From assembly GCA_016743235.1 (NCBI GenBank), contig VRZD01000017.1, positions 62,001 to 126,000 of the forward strand: DNA of 64,000 nt, given 5' to 3'. The notes beneath the pieces were generated by a model. That model did not search any database. It had not been told where the DNA came from and saw nothing but the letters and a program-made list of their open reading frames with translations. Position 1 is the first letter of the stretch, and each line of letters begins with the position of its first letter. Positions 9,245 through 17,907 of the stretch are shown in pieces. This DNA is from Pantanalinema sp. GBBB05 (GTDB lineage: Bacteria; Cyanobacteriota; Cyanobacteriia; Leptolyngbyales; Leptolyngbyaceae). The position numbers and the translations under genes are program-made.

Positions 9245-10216
9245 TCAGGCAGGTTGCCCATTGGTTGTGCCTGTGAGCGTAGTTGAAGCTGAGGTCGTCA
9301 CTGTTTCTACCGATGCAGCGATCCGATCGCGCCAAGCCAGAACGGTGAAGATGACCAGGCTTCCTAGCAACATCGCTCCAACTGCCTGGTGAGCGACCGT
9401 TAAGGGTTCGACTTGTAACCGCAGTTTGAAAGTGGCTACCCCCAGGAGAATTTGCATACCGACTAGACTGCCCGCGATCGTGGCCCAACGCCGCAAAGCT
9501 GGATGGAGAGCGGGAGTGCGCCAAGCCCAGATCACTAAGCCGAAGGTTGCGAGCGTAGCAGGAACGACCCCAGCAATATGGCTGTTCATGACCAGGCAAA
9601 GCTTGGATGTGCCAAGACACTGATGCAGTGCCCACTGGGACGCTACCAAGCCACCTAACAGACTTTGGGCATAGACCAGGAGTGCAGCAATGAAGCCAAC
9701 CCAGGGTAGCTTGCCAGATGTACCGACTCCCTGAAACGGCAAGAGGGCGATCCCGATCGTCAGCAAAGTCACGAAAAACAATAGACCAGTTCCTAAGTGG
9801 GCAGTGACAATATCAAACCGCAGCAGTTGGGTCACGGTGAGTCCGCCGAGAATGCCCTGGAAAACGACCAGTCCCAGAGCGAAGGTGGCTGCCCAGGGAA
9901 GCCAATTTGGCAGAGTGCGACGATACCACCAGGAAAGGGTTGTCAGTGCGATCGCAAACAGCCCCATTGATGAAGCAATTAAGCGATGGAACCACTCCAG
10001 AAAGACTTGAAGGTTCATCTGCTGACGGGGGATCAATTCCCCATAGCAGAGCGGCCAGTCAGGGCAGGCGAGTCCGGCGTTCATCACGCGGGTTGCACTT
10101 CCTAATGCCATTAAAAATAAGGTTGCTGCCGCCATTCCCAATACCAGGCGACGAATCCACACCTGCGGACGAGACAAGGGCTCAGTAGTGGATGGGTAAG
10201 GGGCAAAATCGATCAT
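9245..10216 (-). CDS. ctaA: Heme A synthase (COX15/CtaA family)
   Basis: Eight-helix membrane monooxygenase converting heme O to heme A, 323 residues from ATG 10216. Conserved heme-binding histidines are visible in EWFHRLIAS and VTAHLGTGL in the N-terminal half, and in MNSHIAGV and VAHQAVGAM in the second half. The LACPDWPLCYG loop with two cysteines near residue 52 is typical of cyanobacterial and type-2 CtaA. The frame is open from a TTG at 10237, but ATG 10216 has a GGTAGG ribosome site. It is first in the minus-strand ctaA-ctaB block, divergent from ctaC. Confidence 0.94.
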   Translation of the reverse strand: MIDFAPYPSTTEPLSRPQVWIRRLVLGMAAATLFLMALGSATRVMNAGLACPDWPLCYGELIPRQQMNLQVFLEWFHRLIASSMGLFAIALTTLSWWYRRTLPNWLPWAATFALGLVVFQGILGGLTVTQLLRFDIVTAHLGTGLLFFVTLLTIGIALLPFQGVGTSGKLPWVGFIAALLVYAQSLLGGLVASQWALHQCLGTSKLCLVMNSHIAGVVPATLATFGLVIWAWRTPALHPALRRWATIAGSLVGMQILLGVATFKLRLQVEPLTVAHQAVGAMLLGSLVIFTVLAWRDRIAASVETVTTSASTTLTGTTNGQPA

Positions 10217-10865
10217 CTTTAGTAACCTACCGTACAAAAAATCAATTTTTCTTAACTAAGACCATGGTATTGGCTCAATCTGAATCAGGATGCTCCTTTC
10301 TCAATTTAGCGAAACGATCGCAGTAGTTAGCTATTACTTTAATGACCCTGTTGCCGGATGCAAGAACCTTTAGGGATTTCTTTGGAATGCGGGCTGAATT
10401 CTATCTAAAGACATAGGCTGGTAGCAGTATTTACATTTCAGGATTTCACTTGACAAAAGTTAAATTAACACTTGCTATTCTGTCAGAGAAAAATTTTTTA
10501 GATGTGACTTGTGACACATTCTGATTAGATTTAAGATGCGTTAACCTAGCAGGCAGTGACCTCTTCAAGCCACTCAAGAAGTTTCGAAGAAAGATTAAGA
10601 AAATTACTCGGAGTATGTCGTCTTTCAAACTCCTGTTCTACCTTGTAGCTGGTATACCTAAGTAGATTCCTGACTGTTCTACCGTATCGAGGTAACTGTG
10701 GTGGTATGAAGAACATCGATCACTTGGCTGTTTATCTATCCTCGTTTCTGGCGTCTGGTCGATCGAGGAGTAGGTCAATTGGGTCGATGGCAAATTCTTA
10801 AGAAAATCTTCAGATTGAAGGAAGTTTTTGTAGAGATTGGAACACGTTCTAGGCGGAGATAAATT
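10217..10865. promoter_or_regulatory. Divergent ctaA / ctaC control region
   Basis: A 649-base AT-rich spacer with no convincing gene. It must hold promoters for ctaA-ctaB (leftward) and ctaCDE (rightward). A TTGACA hexamer at 10450-10455 is followed by TGCTATTCT near 10473-10481, a plausible but imperfect sigma-70-type promoter for the oxidase operon about 390 bases before ctaC. A short duplication, TGTGACTTGTGACACA, lies near 10503-10518. A GGAG ribosome site precedes the ctaC GTG. No transcript start can be assigned from sequence alone. Confidence 0.5.
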
Positions 10866-11906
10866 GTGAACATTCCAAGTTCAATTATCACGATGCTGGC
10901 AGGGATTGCGTTGACCCTGGTTAGCCTCTGGTATGGTCAGAATCACGGGTTGTTGCCTGCTCAAGCCTCTGCAGAAGCGCCTCTGGTAGATGCATTGTTT
11001 AACATCATGCTTACCATTGGCACGGGGCTGTTTCTGCTCGTGCAGGGAACGTTGCTGGTCGCCATTTTTCGCTTTCGCCGCAAACCCGGAGACGATACCG
11101 ATGGTCCCCCCGTGGAAGGCAATATTCCCCTGGAAATTCTCTGGACTTCTATTCCTGCTGTCATTGTATTGGGGTTAGCTGTTTACAGCTTTGAAGTCTA
11201 TAACCTGATGGGGGGACTGAATCTGGATCCGTCGGATCACTCGGTTGCCCACGGTCATCGCATTGAGCAAACGGCAATGGTTGATATGAAGCCTATGCCC
11301 GGAGCCGCGATCGCAGCAACATTACCCGATGGCAGTAACCAATTGACCAAGGCAGGGGTGGGAAAAACCATGGAAAATCCCCAATCTGGCAAGTCTGAAC
11401 TAGTGGTTGATGTTGCCGGATTGCAGTACGCCTGGATTTTCACCTATCCCGATAGTGGAGTGACTTCCGGGGAGTTGCATGTCCCAGTTGGACAACCAGT
11501 TCAACTTAATATCAAAGCCAATGATGTGCTGCACGCTTTTTGGGTACCAGAATATCGCTTGAAGCAAGATGCAATTCCTGGTCGGATGAGTGAGTTGCAC
11601 TTTATTCCCAGCAAAGTGGGTGAGTATCCAGTGATTTGTGCCGAATTGTGTGGTCCGTATCACGGGGCGATGAAAACTAAAGTAATTGCTCACACTCCAG
11701 AGGAGTTTACGGCATGGATTGATAGCCAAAAAGTTGCCAGCAGTGAAGGGTTCGATCAGGCGATCGCTCTGAATGCCATACCTTCTCAGGCGCAAACTCC
11801 CGATCAGTTTCTCGCTCCCTATGTCCGGAATTTGGGTGTTGTGCCCCAAACTTTAGAGCAGCTTCATTCTGCCGCTGCCCACTCTCACAGGGATAATCAT
11901 TTATGA
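10866..11906 (+). CDS. ctaC: Cytochrome c oxidase subunit II
   Basis: Subunit II of the aa3-type respiratory oxidase, 346 residues from a GTG with a GGAG ribosome site. It has an N-terminal hydrophobic segment (signal or anchor), a second membrane helix (about 45-70), then a periplasmic cupredoxin domain. CuA ligands are visible: His in VLHAFWVPE (about 221) and Cys-x3-Cys, His and Met in CAELCGPYHGAM (about 257-268). The loop between about 125 and 175 is longer than in proteobacterial enzymes. The gene overlaps ctaD by 4 bases (ATGA), implying coupled translation. Confidence 0.96.
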   Translation: MNIPSSIITMLAGIALTLVSLWYGQNHGLLPAQASAEAPLVDALFNIMLTIGTGLFLLVQGTLLVAIFRFRRKPGDDTDGPPVEGNIPLEILWTSIPAVIVLGLAVYSFEVYNLMGGLNLDPSDHSVAHGHRIEQTAMVDMKPMPGAAIAATLPDGSNQLTKAGVGKTMENPQSGKSELVVDVAGLQYAWIFTYPDSGVTSGELHVPVGQPVQLNIKANDVLHAFWVPEYRLKQDAIPGRMSELHFIPSKVGEYPVICAELCGPYHGAMKTKVIAHTPEEFTAWIDSQKVASSEGFDQAIALNAIPSQAQTPDQFLAPYVRNLGVVPQTLEQLHSAAAHSHRDNHL

Positions 11907-13669
11907 CCCAAGCCATCCAAGAGCCAGTTGGTGCAGTTGTCCACCATGCCGAACCTGAGGGCAATAACTGGCGCAAATACTTTACTTTCAACACGGATCA
12001 TAAAGTGATTGGGATTCAATACCTGGTCACAACGTTCCTGTTTTATCTGATCGGTGGGGCGTTAGCGACGGCGGTTCGCACAGAACTCGCCACACCGGAA
12101 GTCGATTTTGTCAGTCGGGAAGTTTACAACAGCTTGTTTACCGTTCACGCTACGGTAATGATCTTTTTGTGGATTGTGCCTGCTGGCACCGGCGCCTTTG
12201 CCAACTTCCTGATTCCTTTGTTGATTGGGGCAAAGGATATGGCTTTTCCCCGATTAAATGCTCTGGCATTCTGGATGATTATTCCGGGTGGTGTCTTGCT
12301 GCTGGCCAGCTTCCTAGTTGGTGCGCCAGCCGCTGGCTGGACATCCTACCCACCGTTGAGTTTGGTAGTCAACCAGGCTGGGGAAGCCATTTGGATTCTC
12401 AGTGTCTTGATTCTGGGAACCTCCTCCATTATGGGGGCGGTCAACTTCCTGACTACGATTCTGCTGATGCGAGTCCCCGGCATGACCTTGAACCGGATGC
12501 CATTGTTCTGCTGGTCCATGTTGGCGACTTCAGCCTTGGTGCTGTTATCCACTCCAGTGCTAGCTGGAGCCTTGATTCTGCTGGCATTTGATTTGTTGGT
12601 TGGCACATCGTTTTTCAATCCCACAGGTGGTGGTGATCCGATCGTCTACCAGCACATGTTCTGGTTCTACTCGCATCCTGCTGTTTACATCATGATCCTG
12701 CCAATTTTTGGCTTGATCTCGGAAATTCTGCCTGTTCACGCCCGTAAGCCGATTTTTGGCTATAAGGCGATCGCGTACTCTAGTTTGGCGATTAGCTTTC
12801 TGGGGCTGATCGTTTGGGCGCACCACATGTTTACCAGTGGTACACCTCCCTGGCTACGGATGTTTTTCATGATCAACACCATGATCATCGCCGTGCCGAC
12901 GGGCATTAAGGTGTTTAGTTGGTTAGCTACCATTTGGGGCGGCAAGCTGCGGCTGAATAGCGCCATGCTGTTCGCGATGGGCTTTATCTCTATGTTTGTG
13001 ATCGGCGGGATTAGTGGCGTGATGGTGGCCTCAGTACCGTTTGATATTCATGTCCACGATACTTATTTCATCGTGGCGCATTTGCACTACGTTCTGTTTG
13101 GGGGCAGTGTGTTTGGCATCTATGCCGGAATCTATCACTGGTTCCCGAAGATGACTGGACGGATGATGAATGAAACACTGGGTAAAATTCATTTTGCCCT
13201 AACGCTGATTGGCTTCAACCTGGCGTTTATGCCCATGCATAAGCTGGGTCTGGAAGGCATGAATCGCCGGGTGGCAGAATATGATCCCCAGTTCACGACC
13301 TTGAATCTGGTTTGCACGATCGGATCCTATATTTTGGCCGTTTCGACCCTTCCATTTATTGCCAATGCTGCCTGGAGTTGGATTTCTGGACCTAAAGCCC
13401 CGAATAATCCCTGGAATGCCTTGACCTTTGAATGGACAATCAGTTCGCCACCGCCGACTGAAAACTTTGATGTGGAACCAGTGCTAACGGTGGGTCCCTA
13501 CGATTACGGATTTGAACATCGTTCTGAGCCAGTGGATGTTCCCATGTCGGATGAGCGCGATCCTGTTCTAGCAGCAGGACCTAACTCTGCCTTACGAGCC
13601 GATCCTGACCCAGCGGTTGCGGCTTACCCAGAAGATCGCCAGGAGGATAATGCCGACGAGCGCGGCTAA
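11903..13669 (+). CDS. ctaD: Cytochrome c oxidase subunit I, A2 type
   Basis: Catalytic heme-copper subunit, 588 residues and twelve membrane helices, reducing O2 to water with proton pumping. Heme and CuB ligands are visible: His in VHATVMIF, YSHPAVY with the His-Tyr crosslink pair, WAHHMFTSG, and HDTYFIVAHLHYVLFG with the heme a and a3 histidines. The motif YSHPAV, without the glutamate of GHPEV, marks the A2 subgroup of oxidases that use a Tyr-Ser pair in the D channel. The C-terminal 60 residues are hydrophilic and variable. It is the middle gene of ctaCDE. Confidence 0.97.
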   Translation: MTQAIQEPVGAVVHHAEPEGNNWRKYFTFNTDHKVIGIQYLVTTFLFYLIGGALATAVRTELATPEVDFVSREVYNSLFTVHATVMIFLWIVPAGTGAFANFLIPLLIGAKDMAFPRLNALAFWMIIPGGVLLLASFLVGAPAAGWTSYPPLSLVVNQAGEAIWILSVLILGTSSIMGAVNFLTTILLMRVPGMTLNRMPLFCWSMLATSALVLLSTPVLAGALILLAFDLLVGTSFFNPTGGGDPIVYQHMFWFYSHPAVYIMILPIFGLISEILPVHARKPIFGYKAIAYSSLAISFLGLIVWAHHMFTSGTPPWLRMFFMINTMIIAVPTGIKVFSWLATIWGGKLRLNSAMLFAMGFISMFVIGGISGVMVASVPFDIHVHDTYFIVAHLHYVLFGGSVFGIYAGIYHWFPKMTGRMMNETLGKIHFALTLIGFNLAFMPMHKLGLEGMNRRVAEYDPQFTTLNLVCTIGSYILAVSTLPFIANAAWSWISGPKAPNNPWNALTFEWTISSPPPTENFDVEPVLTVGPYDYGFEHRSEPVDVPMSDERDPVLAAGPNSALRADPDPAVAAYPEDRQEDNADERG

Positions 13670-13750
13670 CGTTAGCCATCCGCCAAGTATTTAGCTCTGC
13701 CTGGATACTTGGCTTTGACCAATGTTGCGACTGATGGATTTTGGAGGCTC

Positions 13751-14371
13751 ATGCAAGGTTCTACGATCGATTCCAGCCAAACTGTGGTGAATTACCATAC
13801 CGATGGCGCGGTTGACCATCACGCCGACCATCCCGACCACCGAATTTTCGGCATTATTGTTTTCCTGATTGCGGAAGGCATGATTTTCATGGGGCTATTT
13901 ATGGCCTATCTGACCTTCCGGCTGATGACTCCTGAGTGGCCACCCGAAGGTACACCCAAGTTAGAGTTGCTCCTACCGGGCATCAATACGATTATTCTGA
14001 TCTCCAGTAGCTTTGTCATCCATAATGCGGATACAGCCATCAAACAGAATGATGTCAAGGGTCTGCGGAAGTGGTTTTTGATCACGGCGGTGATGGGAGC
14101 GGTCTTCTTGGTAGGACAGCTCTATGAATACTTCCATCTAGAGTTTGGGCTGAAAAGCAATCTGTTTGCCAGTACGTTTTATGTGCTGACTGGGTTTCAC
14201 GGGTTGCACGTATGTTTTGGTTTGCTGCTGATTCTGGCAGTGCTATGGCGATCGATGAAGCCGAATCACTATTCCAACACCAGCCATTTTGGGGTAGAAG
14301 CTGCTGAAATTTATTGGCACTTTGTTGACGTGATTTGGATTATTTTGTTTTTCCTACTCTATATTTTGTAG
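13751..14371 (+). CDS. ctaE: Cytochrome c oxidase subunit III
   Basis: Subunit III of the same oxidase, 206 residues from ATG 13751. The frame is open from a TTG at 13709, but a GGAGG lies three bases before the ATG and cyanobacterial homologues begin MQGSTID, so the short form is chosen. Five membrane helices are visible, with the family segments FGIIVFLIAEGMIFMGLF, STFYVLTGFHGLHV and VEAAEIYWHFVDVIW. It ends the ctaCDE operon and is followed by a terminator. Confidence 0.95.
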   Translation: MQGSTIDSSQTVVNYHTDGAVDHHADHPDHRIFGIIVFLIAEGMIFMGLFMAYLTFRLMTPEWPPEGTPKLELLLPGINTIILISSSFVIHNADTAIKQNDVKGLRKWFLITAVMGAVFLVGQLYEYFHLEFGLKSNLFASTFYVLTGFHGLHVCFGLLLILAVLWRSMKPNHYSNTSHFGVEAAEIYWHFVDVIWIILFFLLYIL

Positions 14372-14401
14372 AAAAACAAATCCTCGATAAATGTAATTCT
14401 A

Positions 14402-14435
14402 ATTGGGCAGGGCGATCGTCCTGTCCAATTTTTTT
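14402..14435 (+). terminator. Terminator of ctaCDE
   Basis: An inverted repeat (ATTGGGCAGG with CCTGTCCAAT, allowing G-U pairs) around GCGATCGT, followed by a seven-T run, 30 bases after the ctaE stop. This is a good intrinsic terminator for the oxidase operon. Confidence 0.8.
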
Positions 14436-14502
14436 GAGTTAATTTTTGCGATATTGCTGATGTGGTCGCTGTAGTATTGCAGGTTGGTTGATTCAGGCAA
14501 GT

Positions 14503-15432
14503 ATGTTGACTCGTAGGTTAAATAAAAACTCGAAAAAACGGCAGCGATTTCTGCTTGTTGTCATCTTGCTTTTAATAGCCTACTTCTCAACCTGTTTATG
14601 GCTATTCTTACGACAGCGTGATCTGATCTACCGTCCTAGTTCACAACTGGCAATGTTACCGAGTGCCTCAGCATTCAATTTGCCTTATCAGGATATCTGG
14701 GTTCCGATCGCTCGCTCTCATTCACGCTTACATGCTTGGTGGATTCCGGCTCCCTCGCGCCAAGAAAAGTTTGCCCTTTTACCGAATGAGCCGATCAATA
14801 TTCTCACTACTCCCAAAACTATGTTGTATTTGTGTGGAGTGGGGCGAAATATGGGAGATTACAACTACCTGGCTAGAGTGTCAGCCTTTCGGCAACTGGG
14901 CTTTTCAGTTTTTGTGTTTGACTATCGTGGGTATGGTCTAAGTCAGGGATCATTTCCGCATGAATTACAAGTTTATGAAGATAGCCAAGCGGCTTGGAAT
15001 TATTTACGCGATGTCCGGCGAATTCCAGCTAAGCAAATTGTGATTTATGGAGAATCGTTAGGCGGAGCGATTGCCATAGATTTAGCGATCAAGCATCCGA
15101 ATGCGGGTGGGTTAATTATGCAAAGCTCATTTACAGCTATGGCTGAAGTGATTCAACATCGAAAGGTATTGCAGCTTTTTCCGATCAATCTGCTGCTGAC
15201 TGAAAAATTTAATTCACTTGCTAAGATTCGATCGCTGCATATTCCTGTGTTATTTTTGCATGGTCAAGCTGACTCGGTTGTGCCGTTTGCAATGAGTCAA
15301 CAGTTATATGATGCTGCTTCCGAACCAAAGCAACTATTCTTGATTCCTGATGCTGATCATGTAAGAATTTATCAGCCTGGAAACCATTCGTATTTGAAAG
15401 CCATTCAGCAGTTTGTACAATTAATTTACTAG
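14503..15432 (+). CDS. Membrane-anchored alpha/beta hydrolase
   Basis: 309 residues from ATG 14503 (the upstream TTG at 14488 is less likely). A basic N-terminus and one hydrophobic helix (about 15-40) anchor it, and the hydrolase domain faces outward or lies on the membrane. It has the nucleophile elbow GESLGG with the catalytic Ser, an aspartate in HGQADSVVPF, and a terminal His in DADHVRIY, matching the BEM46/YqiA-like family with an FDYRGYGLS oxyanion segment. Substrate unknown. It lies after the ctaCDE terminator, so it has its own transcript, and converges on tsaB. Confidence 0.87.
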   Translation: MLTRRLNKNSKKRQRFLLVVILLLIAYFSTCLWLFLRQRDLIYRPSSQLAMLPSASAFNLPYQDIWVPIARSHSRLHAWWIPAPSRQEKFALLPNEPINILTTPKTMLYLCGVGRNMGDYNYLARVSAFRQLGFSVFVFDYRGYGLSQGSFPHELQVYEDSQAAWNYLRDVRRIPAKQIVIYGESLGGAIAIDLAIKHPNAGGLIMQSSFTAMAEVIQHRKVLQLFPINLLLTEKFNSLAKIRSLHIPVLFLHGQADSVVPFAMSQQLYDAASEPKQLFLIPDADHVRIYQPGNHSYLKAIQQFVQLIY

Positions 15433-15442
15433 AGTTGAGAAA

Positions 15443-16072
15443 TTATTTATCTACGGGATGTTGACCGTAAAAGGGTAAAGCCTCTGACCAGTTGGGTCGC
15501 TTTCCCTGTTGCCATTCTGCAAAGGCTAAGGCTAAAACACTAGAGACTGAATCACCTAAGCCGCCTGATATTTGCGTTAAATAATAAGGTTTTGACCAGT
15601 TAGCTAAAGTTTGTTGCCAGTCTGCCAAACTCATTACGGTATCTAACAGTAGTGGAGTTAACTGCGATCGCTCTGTTGCGTCTACCTGATAAATTGCTCC
15701 GTAAACTTCACCTCGTTGGGCAGGCATTTCTACAGCGATTTGAAGGATATCAGGATGTTGAATTGCCGTAGTATGGGCGATCGCGGCTAAGGTTGAAATG
15801 GCAAATAAGGGAATATCTAATTGTTGGGCAAGCGTCCGAGCCGTGACGACGCCAATGCGAGTTCCGGTGAAGCCACCAGGACCTTTAGCGACGGCAACTA
15901 AGGCTAAATCTTGCCAGGTTTGGGGTAATAAAAACTCAGCTAAATATTGATGCATCAGATTAGAGGTATCTCGTCCTAGTGCCCACGATCGCCAGCGAGA
16001 ATCTGCCTCAAAATTGCTCATAGCTAATCCCAAATCGGGACTAGCGGTGTGAATAGCTAAACCGTAATTCAA
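15443..16072 (-). CDS. tsaB: tRNA threonylcarbamoyladenosine biosynthesis protein TsaB
   Basis: 209-residue ASKHA-fold protein that partners TsaD and TsaE to put threonylcarbamoyl on A37 of ANN-decoding tRNAs. The TsaB marks are the N-terminal AIHTASPDLGLAM strand, KGPGGFTGTRIGV near residue 65, and MPAQRGEVYGAIY. It lacks the metal-binding His pair of TsaD, as expected. The partner enzyme TsaC/Sua5 is also in this window, at 52361-52981. It converges on the hydrolase gene with a 10-base gap. Confidence 0.92.
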   Translation of the reverse strand: MNYGLAIHTASPDLGLAMSNFEADSRWRSWALGRDTSNLMHQYLAEFLLPQTWQDLALVAVAKGPGGFTGTRIGVVTARTLAQQLDIPLFAISTLAAIAHTTAIQHPDILQIAVEMPAQRGEVYGAIYQVDATERSQLTPLLLDTVMSLADWQQTLANWSKPYYLTQISGGLGDSVSSVLALAFAEWQQGKRPNWSEALPFYGQHPVDK

Positions 16073-16198
16073 GCGCTCGCTCCCTCACTGACCGAAATTG
16101 CCTTAAATGACCATGAAGCTAATCAATGAACAGTTGATTGCTCTGTATATTGGGTGGTTGAACCTCGTTCATCATCGACTAATTATTATTCTCTCATC

Positions 16199-16606
16199 AT
16201 GTCAAACAAACGCCCCACTATTGCTTTAACAGTCAGTACGATCGTAATGCTACTCGGTAGTGTAAGTCTGTTGCCCGCTCGTGCTCAATCTCCTAAGCCA
16301 AATTGCAAAAATCCCCAGTCCCAGGTAGAAATGAATTATTGTGCTGCCGAGCAAGCCAAAGCTTCCGATCGCAAGTTAAATCAGGTTTATCAAAAAGTGC
16401 TGGCAGGCTATAAAGGCACAGCCATGGCCGATCAATTAGTTGATGCTCAACTAGCCTGGATTAAATTCCGGGATACTAATTGTAAGTTTGCCATGAATCG
16501 GTTTCAGGGTGGATCAATGGCTTCCTTAGTCTACAGTACTTGTGTTGATCGAATGACTCAAGACCGCACACAAGAGTTAGAAGGATTTACACGACGGGGC
16601 ACTTAA
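16199..16606 (+). CDS. Secreted LprI-like (DUF1311) protein
   Basis: 135 residues from ATG 16199 with a signal peptide (MSNKRPTIALTV then a hydrophobic run ending ARAQS). The mature part matches the lysozyme-inhibitor LprI N-terminal/DUF1311 family: four cysteines likely forming two disulfides (CKNPQS, NYCAAEQ, TNCKFAM, STCVDRM) and the conserved LNQVYQKVL and AQLAWIKFRD segments. The function in cyanobacteria is unknown; members of the family inhibit lysozyme. The frame is open from 16154 but the signal peptide fixes 16199. Confidence 0.85.
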   Translation: MSNKRPTIALTVSTIVMLLGSVSLLPARAQSPKPNCKNPQSQVEMNYCAAEQAKASDRKLNQVYQKVLAGYKGTAMADQLVDAQLAWIKFRDTNCKFAMNRFQGGSMASLVYSTCVDRMTQDRTQELEGFTRRGT

Positions 16607-16629
16607 TCAAACTGAATTTTGCCGTTAAC

Positions 16630-16657
16630 TAGGGCGATTGCTAAAGCGATCGTCCTA
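16630..16657. terminator. Bidirectional hairpin between the DUF1311 and barstar genes
   Basis: A 12-base stem (TAGGGCGATTGC with GCGATCGTCCTA, G-U allowed) and an AA loop, followed by AATTTT on the plus strand. It sits between convergent genes and its last three bases are the barstar stop codon, so it probably ends transcription from both sides. Confidence 0.65.
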
Positions 16658-17092
16658 AATTTTCCCCAACGTATTGAAGAAAGGACTATTAGTTTTTAAC
16701 AAAACATACATCGGTATATTCGCATCTTGCCAATACTCGATCGCGGTCTGAAAAATTTCTAATGCCGTTGCCCATTCTGACGGCTCACTTTGGGCAAAGT
16801 GCTCGGGTTGGTCATATAACACTATATAGCCCTTAGCTGGTAACCAATCCAAATCAGTTAAGCAGTCTTCAAAGGCATCCCAATTTAACCCAAAGTATGG
16901 AGGAAATTCCATTGCCTGAGCGCAAGTACGTAGAAACTCTGATTTATTCGTAATAGTTGTGCCATCTAAATAAATTAACTGAAAGTCATGCTGCTGGCAA
17001 AACTCAAATAATACCTCAAGCTTTACATCTGTAGCTAATTGATATAAACCAACCTGCTGTTGATTAGTCAGAATAGCGATTACTTGATTCAT
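16655..17092 (-). CDS. Barstar-family ribonuclease inhibitor
   Basis: A 145-residue barstar-like protein. Typical features are IYLDGTTITNKSEFLRTCAQAMEFP, the conserved FGLNWDAFEDCLTDLDW segment that contacts the RNase active site, and a C-terminal strand MYVLLKTN. Barstar proteins bind and block barnase/RNase Sa-type enzymes in the cytoplasm. Its ATG overlaps the stop of the upstream ribonuclease gene in an ATGA, so the two are translationally coupled. It therefore very likely protects the cell from the ribonuclease at 17089-17511. Confidence in the pairing is high. Confidence 0.9.
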   Translation of the reverse strand: MNQVIAILTNQQQVGLYQLATDVKLEVLFEFCQQHDFQLIYLDGTTITNKSEFLRTCAQAMEFPPYFGLNWDAFEDCLTDLDWLPAKGYIVLYDQPEHFAQSEPSEWATALEIFQTAIEYWQDANIPMYVLLKTNSPFFNTLGKI

Positions 17093-17511
17093 AGTTTACT
17101 CACCCTTACAAAACTGCGATAGTGATCACGTGTATAGTAAATCTCGCCCTTTTGTCCTGTGATAATGCGACGAGCACCACGATCGGGTGAGCCAGGAGTA
17201 GGAACGGTATATTCTCGGTAATAGCCGCTTGAAGCGGATGGTAATCTCCCTTCCCGATTACCAAATATGGTGCCATCTTTGCGGTAAGGAAAAGGACCTC
17301 CTTGTTCAATTAAGTTAATTGTTTTGCGGGCTTCTGGAGGGAGCTGGCTAATTGAAATAGTCGGGATTTTAGTTGGCGATCGAGCAACAATTTCTGCTGT
17401 CGGTGAGTAGCGAATTGGGCTGGCTAACGTGTGCACATTAGTTGCTAGAACTAGCCCTATAACTGTTAATCCAGCAAGAAATATGCCTAAGCTCTTTCTA
17501 AGGAATTCCAT
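17089..17511 (-). CDS. Secreted RNase Sa/barnase-type ribonuclease
   Basis: 140 residues: an N-terminal signal or anchor (about 7-31), a short linker, then a microbial RNase (N1/T1/Sa) domain. The C-terminal region aligns by eye with RNase Sa: general-base Glu in YREYTV, Arg in GARRIITG and catalytic His in TRDHYRSF, with LPPEARKTINLI and GPFPYRKDG upstream. It should cleave RNA after guanine. It is exported, while its barstar partner is cytoplasmic, the usual bacillus-like arrangement. It could be a competition toxin or a nutrient-scavenging enzyme. Confidence 0.88.
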   Translation of the reverse strand: MEFLRKSLGIFLAGLTVIGLVLATNVHTLASPIRYSPTAEIVARSPTKIPTISISQLPPEARKTINLIEQGGPFPYRKDGTIFGNREGRLPSASSGYYREYTVPTPGSPDRGARRIITGQKGEIYYTRDHYRSFVRVSKL

Positions 17512-17706
17512 GTCAATATTTGAACTATGCTGACAAGATGGCTCTAGTCTAGCCAGATTAATTTTGTCAACCTATCCTTAGTCAGAAATTGATGCCAAAC
17601 TTCACGAACATTCAAACTACTATCAGGATCTATCTTCAGTGCCATGCAAAATTGCCGCAGCATCCCAACAATAGGTATAGCTGTAATTTGTAGTAAGAAA
17701 AAATAT

Positions 17707-17907
17707 ATGGCACTGAAACTGAAAGTTCCAACTTTAAATAGTCCTGAAGCGGCTCAAGAGCTCAAAGAAACGATTCTCACATCTGAACCAGATGCCAAAG
17801 TAGACATTGATACCGATGCTCAAACGGTGACTGTAGAGGCGAAAGCTTCGGAAGAAACCTTTAAGCAACTAATTGTAGCGGCTGGTCATAAGATCGTTGG
17901 TGTTTAA
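17707..17907 (+). CDS. Heavy-metal-associated-like small protein lacking CxxC
   Basis: 66 residues from ATG 17707. The pattern LKLKVPTLNSPEAAQELKETIL...AKVDIDTDAQTVTVEA...LIVAAGHKIVGV has the beta-alpha-beta spacing of HMA/CopZ-like metal chaperones, including the typical C-terminal AAGHKI. The metal-binding Cys-x2-Cys normally found after strand 1 is missing (TLNSPEAA instead), so copper binding in the usual way is unlikely. It may be a degenerate or regulatory member. The gene is convergent with the flavin-oxidase-like gene, overlapping by 4 bases. Confidence 0.7.
   Translation: MALKLKVPTLNSPEAAQELKETILTSEPDAKVDIDTDAQTVTVEAKASEETFKQLIVAAGHKIVGV

Noticed and set aside
9207..9635. 142-codon minus-strand frame inside ctaA
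   Set aside because: It overlaps the real ctaA frame on the same strand in another phase, and ctaA has clear heme-ligand motifs.
11400..11849. 149-codon antisense frame within ctaC
   Set aside because: It lies wholly opposite a well-conserved gene and has no recognisable domain.
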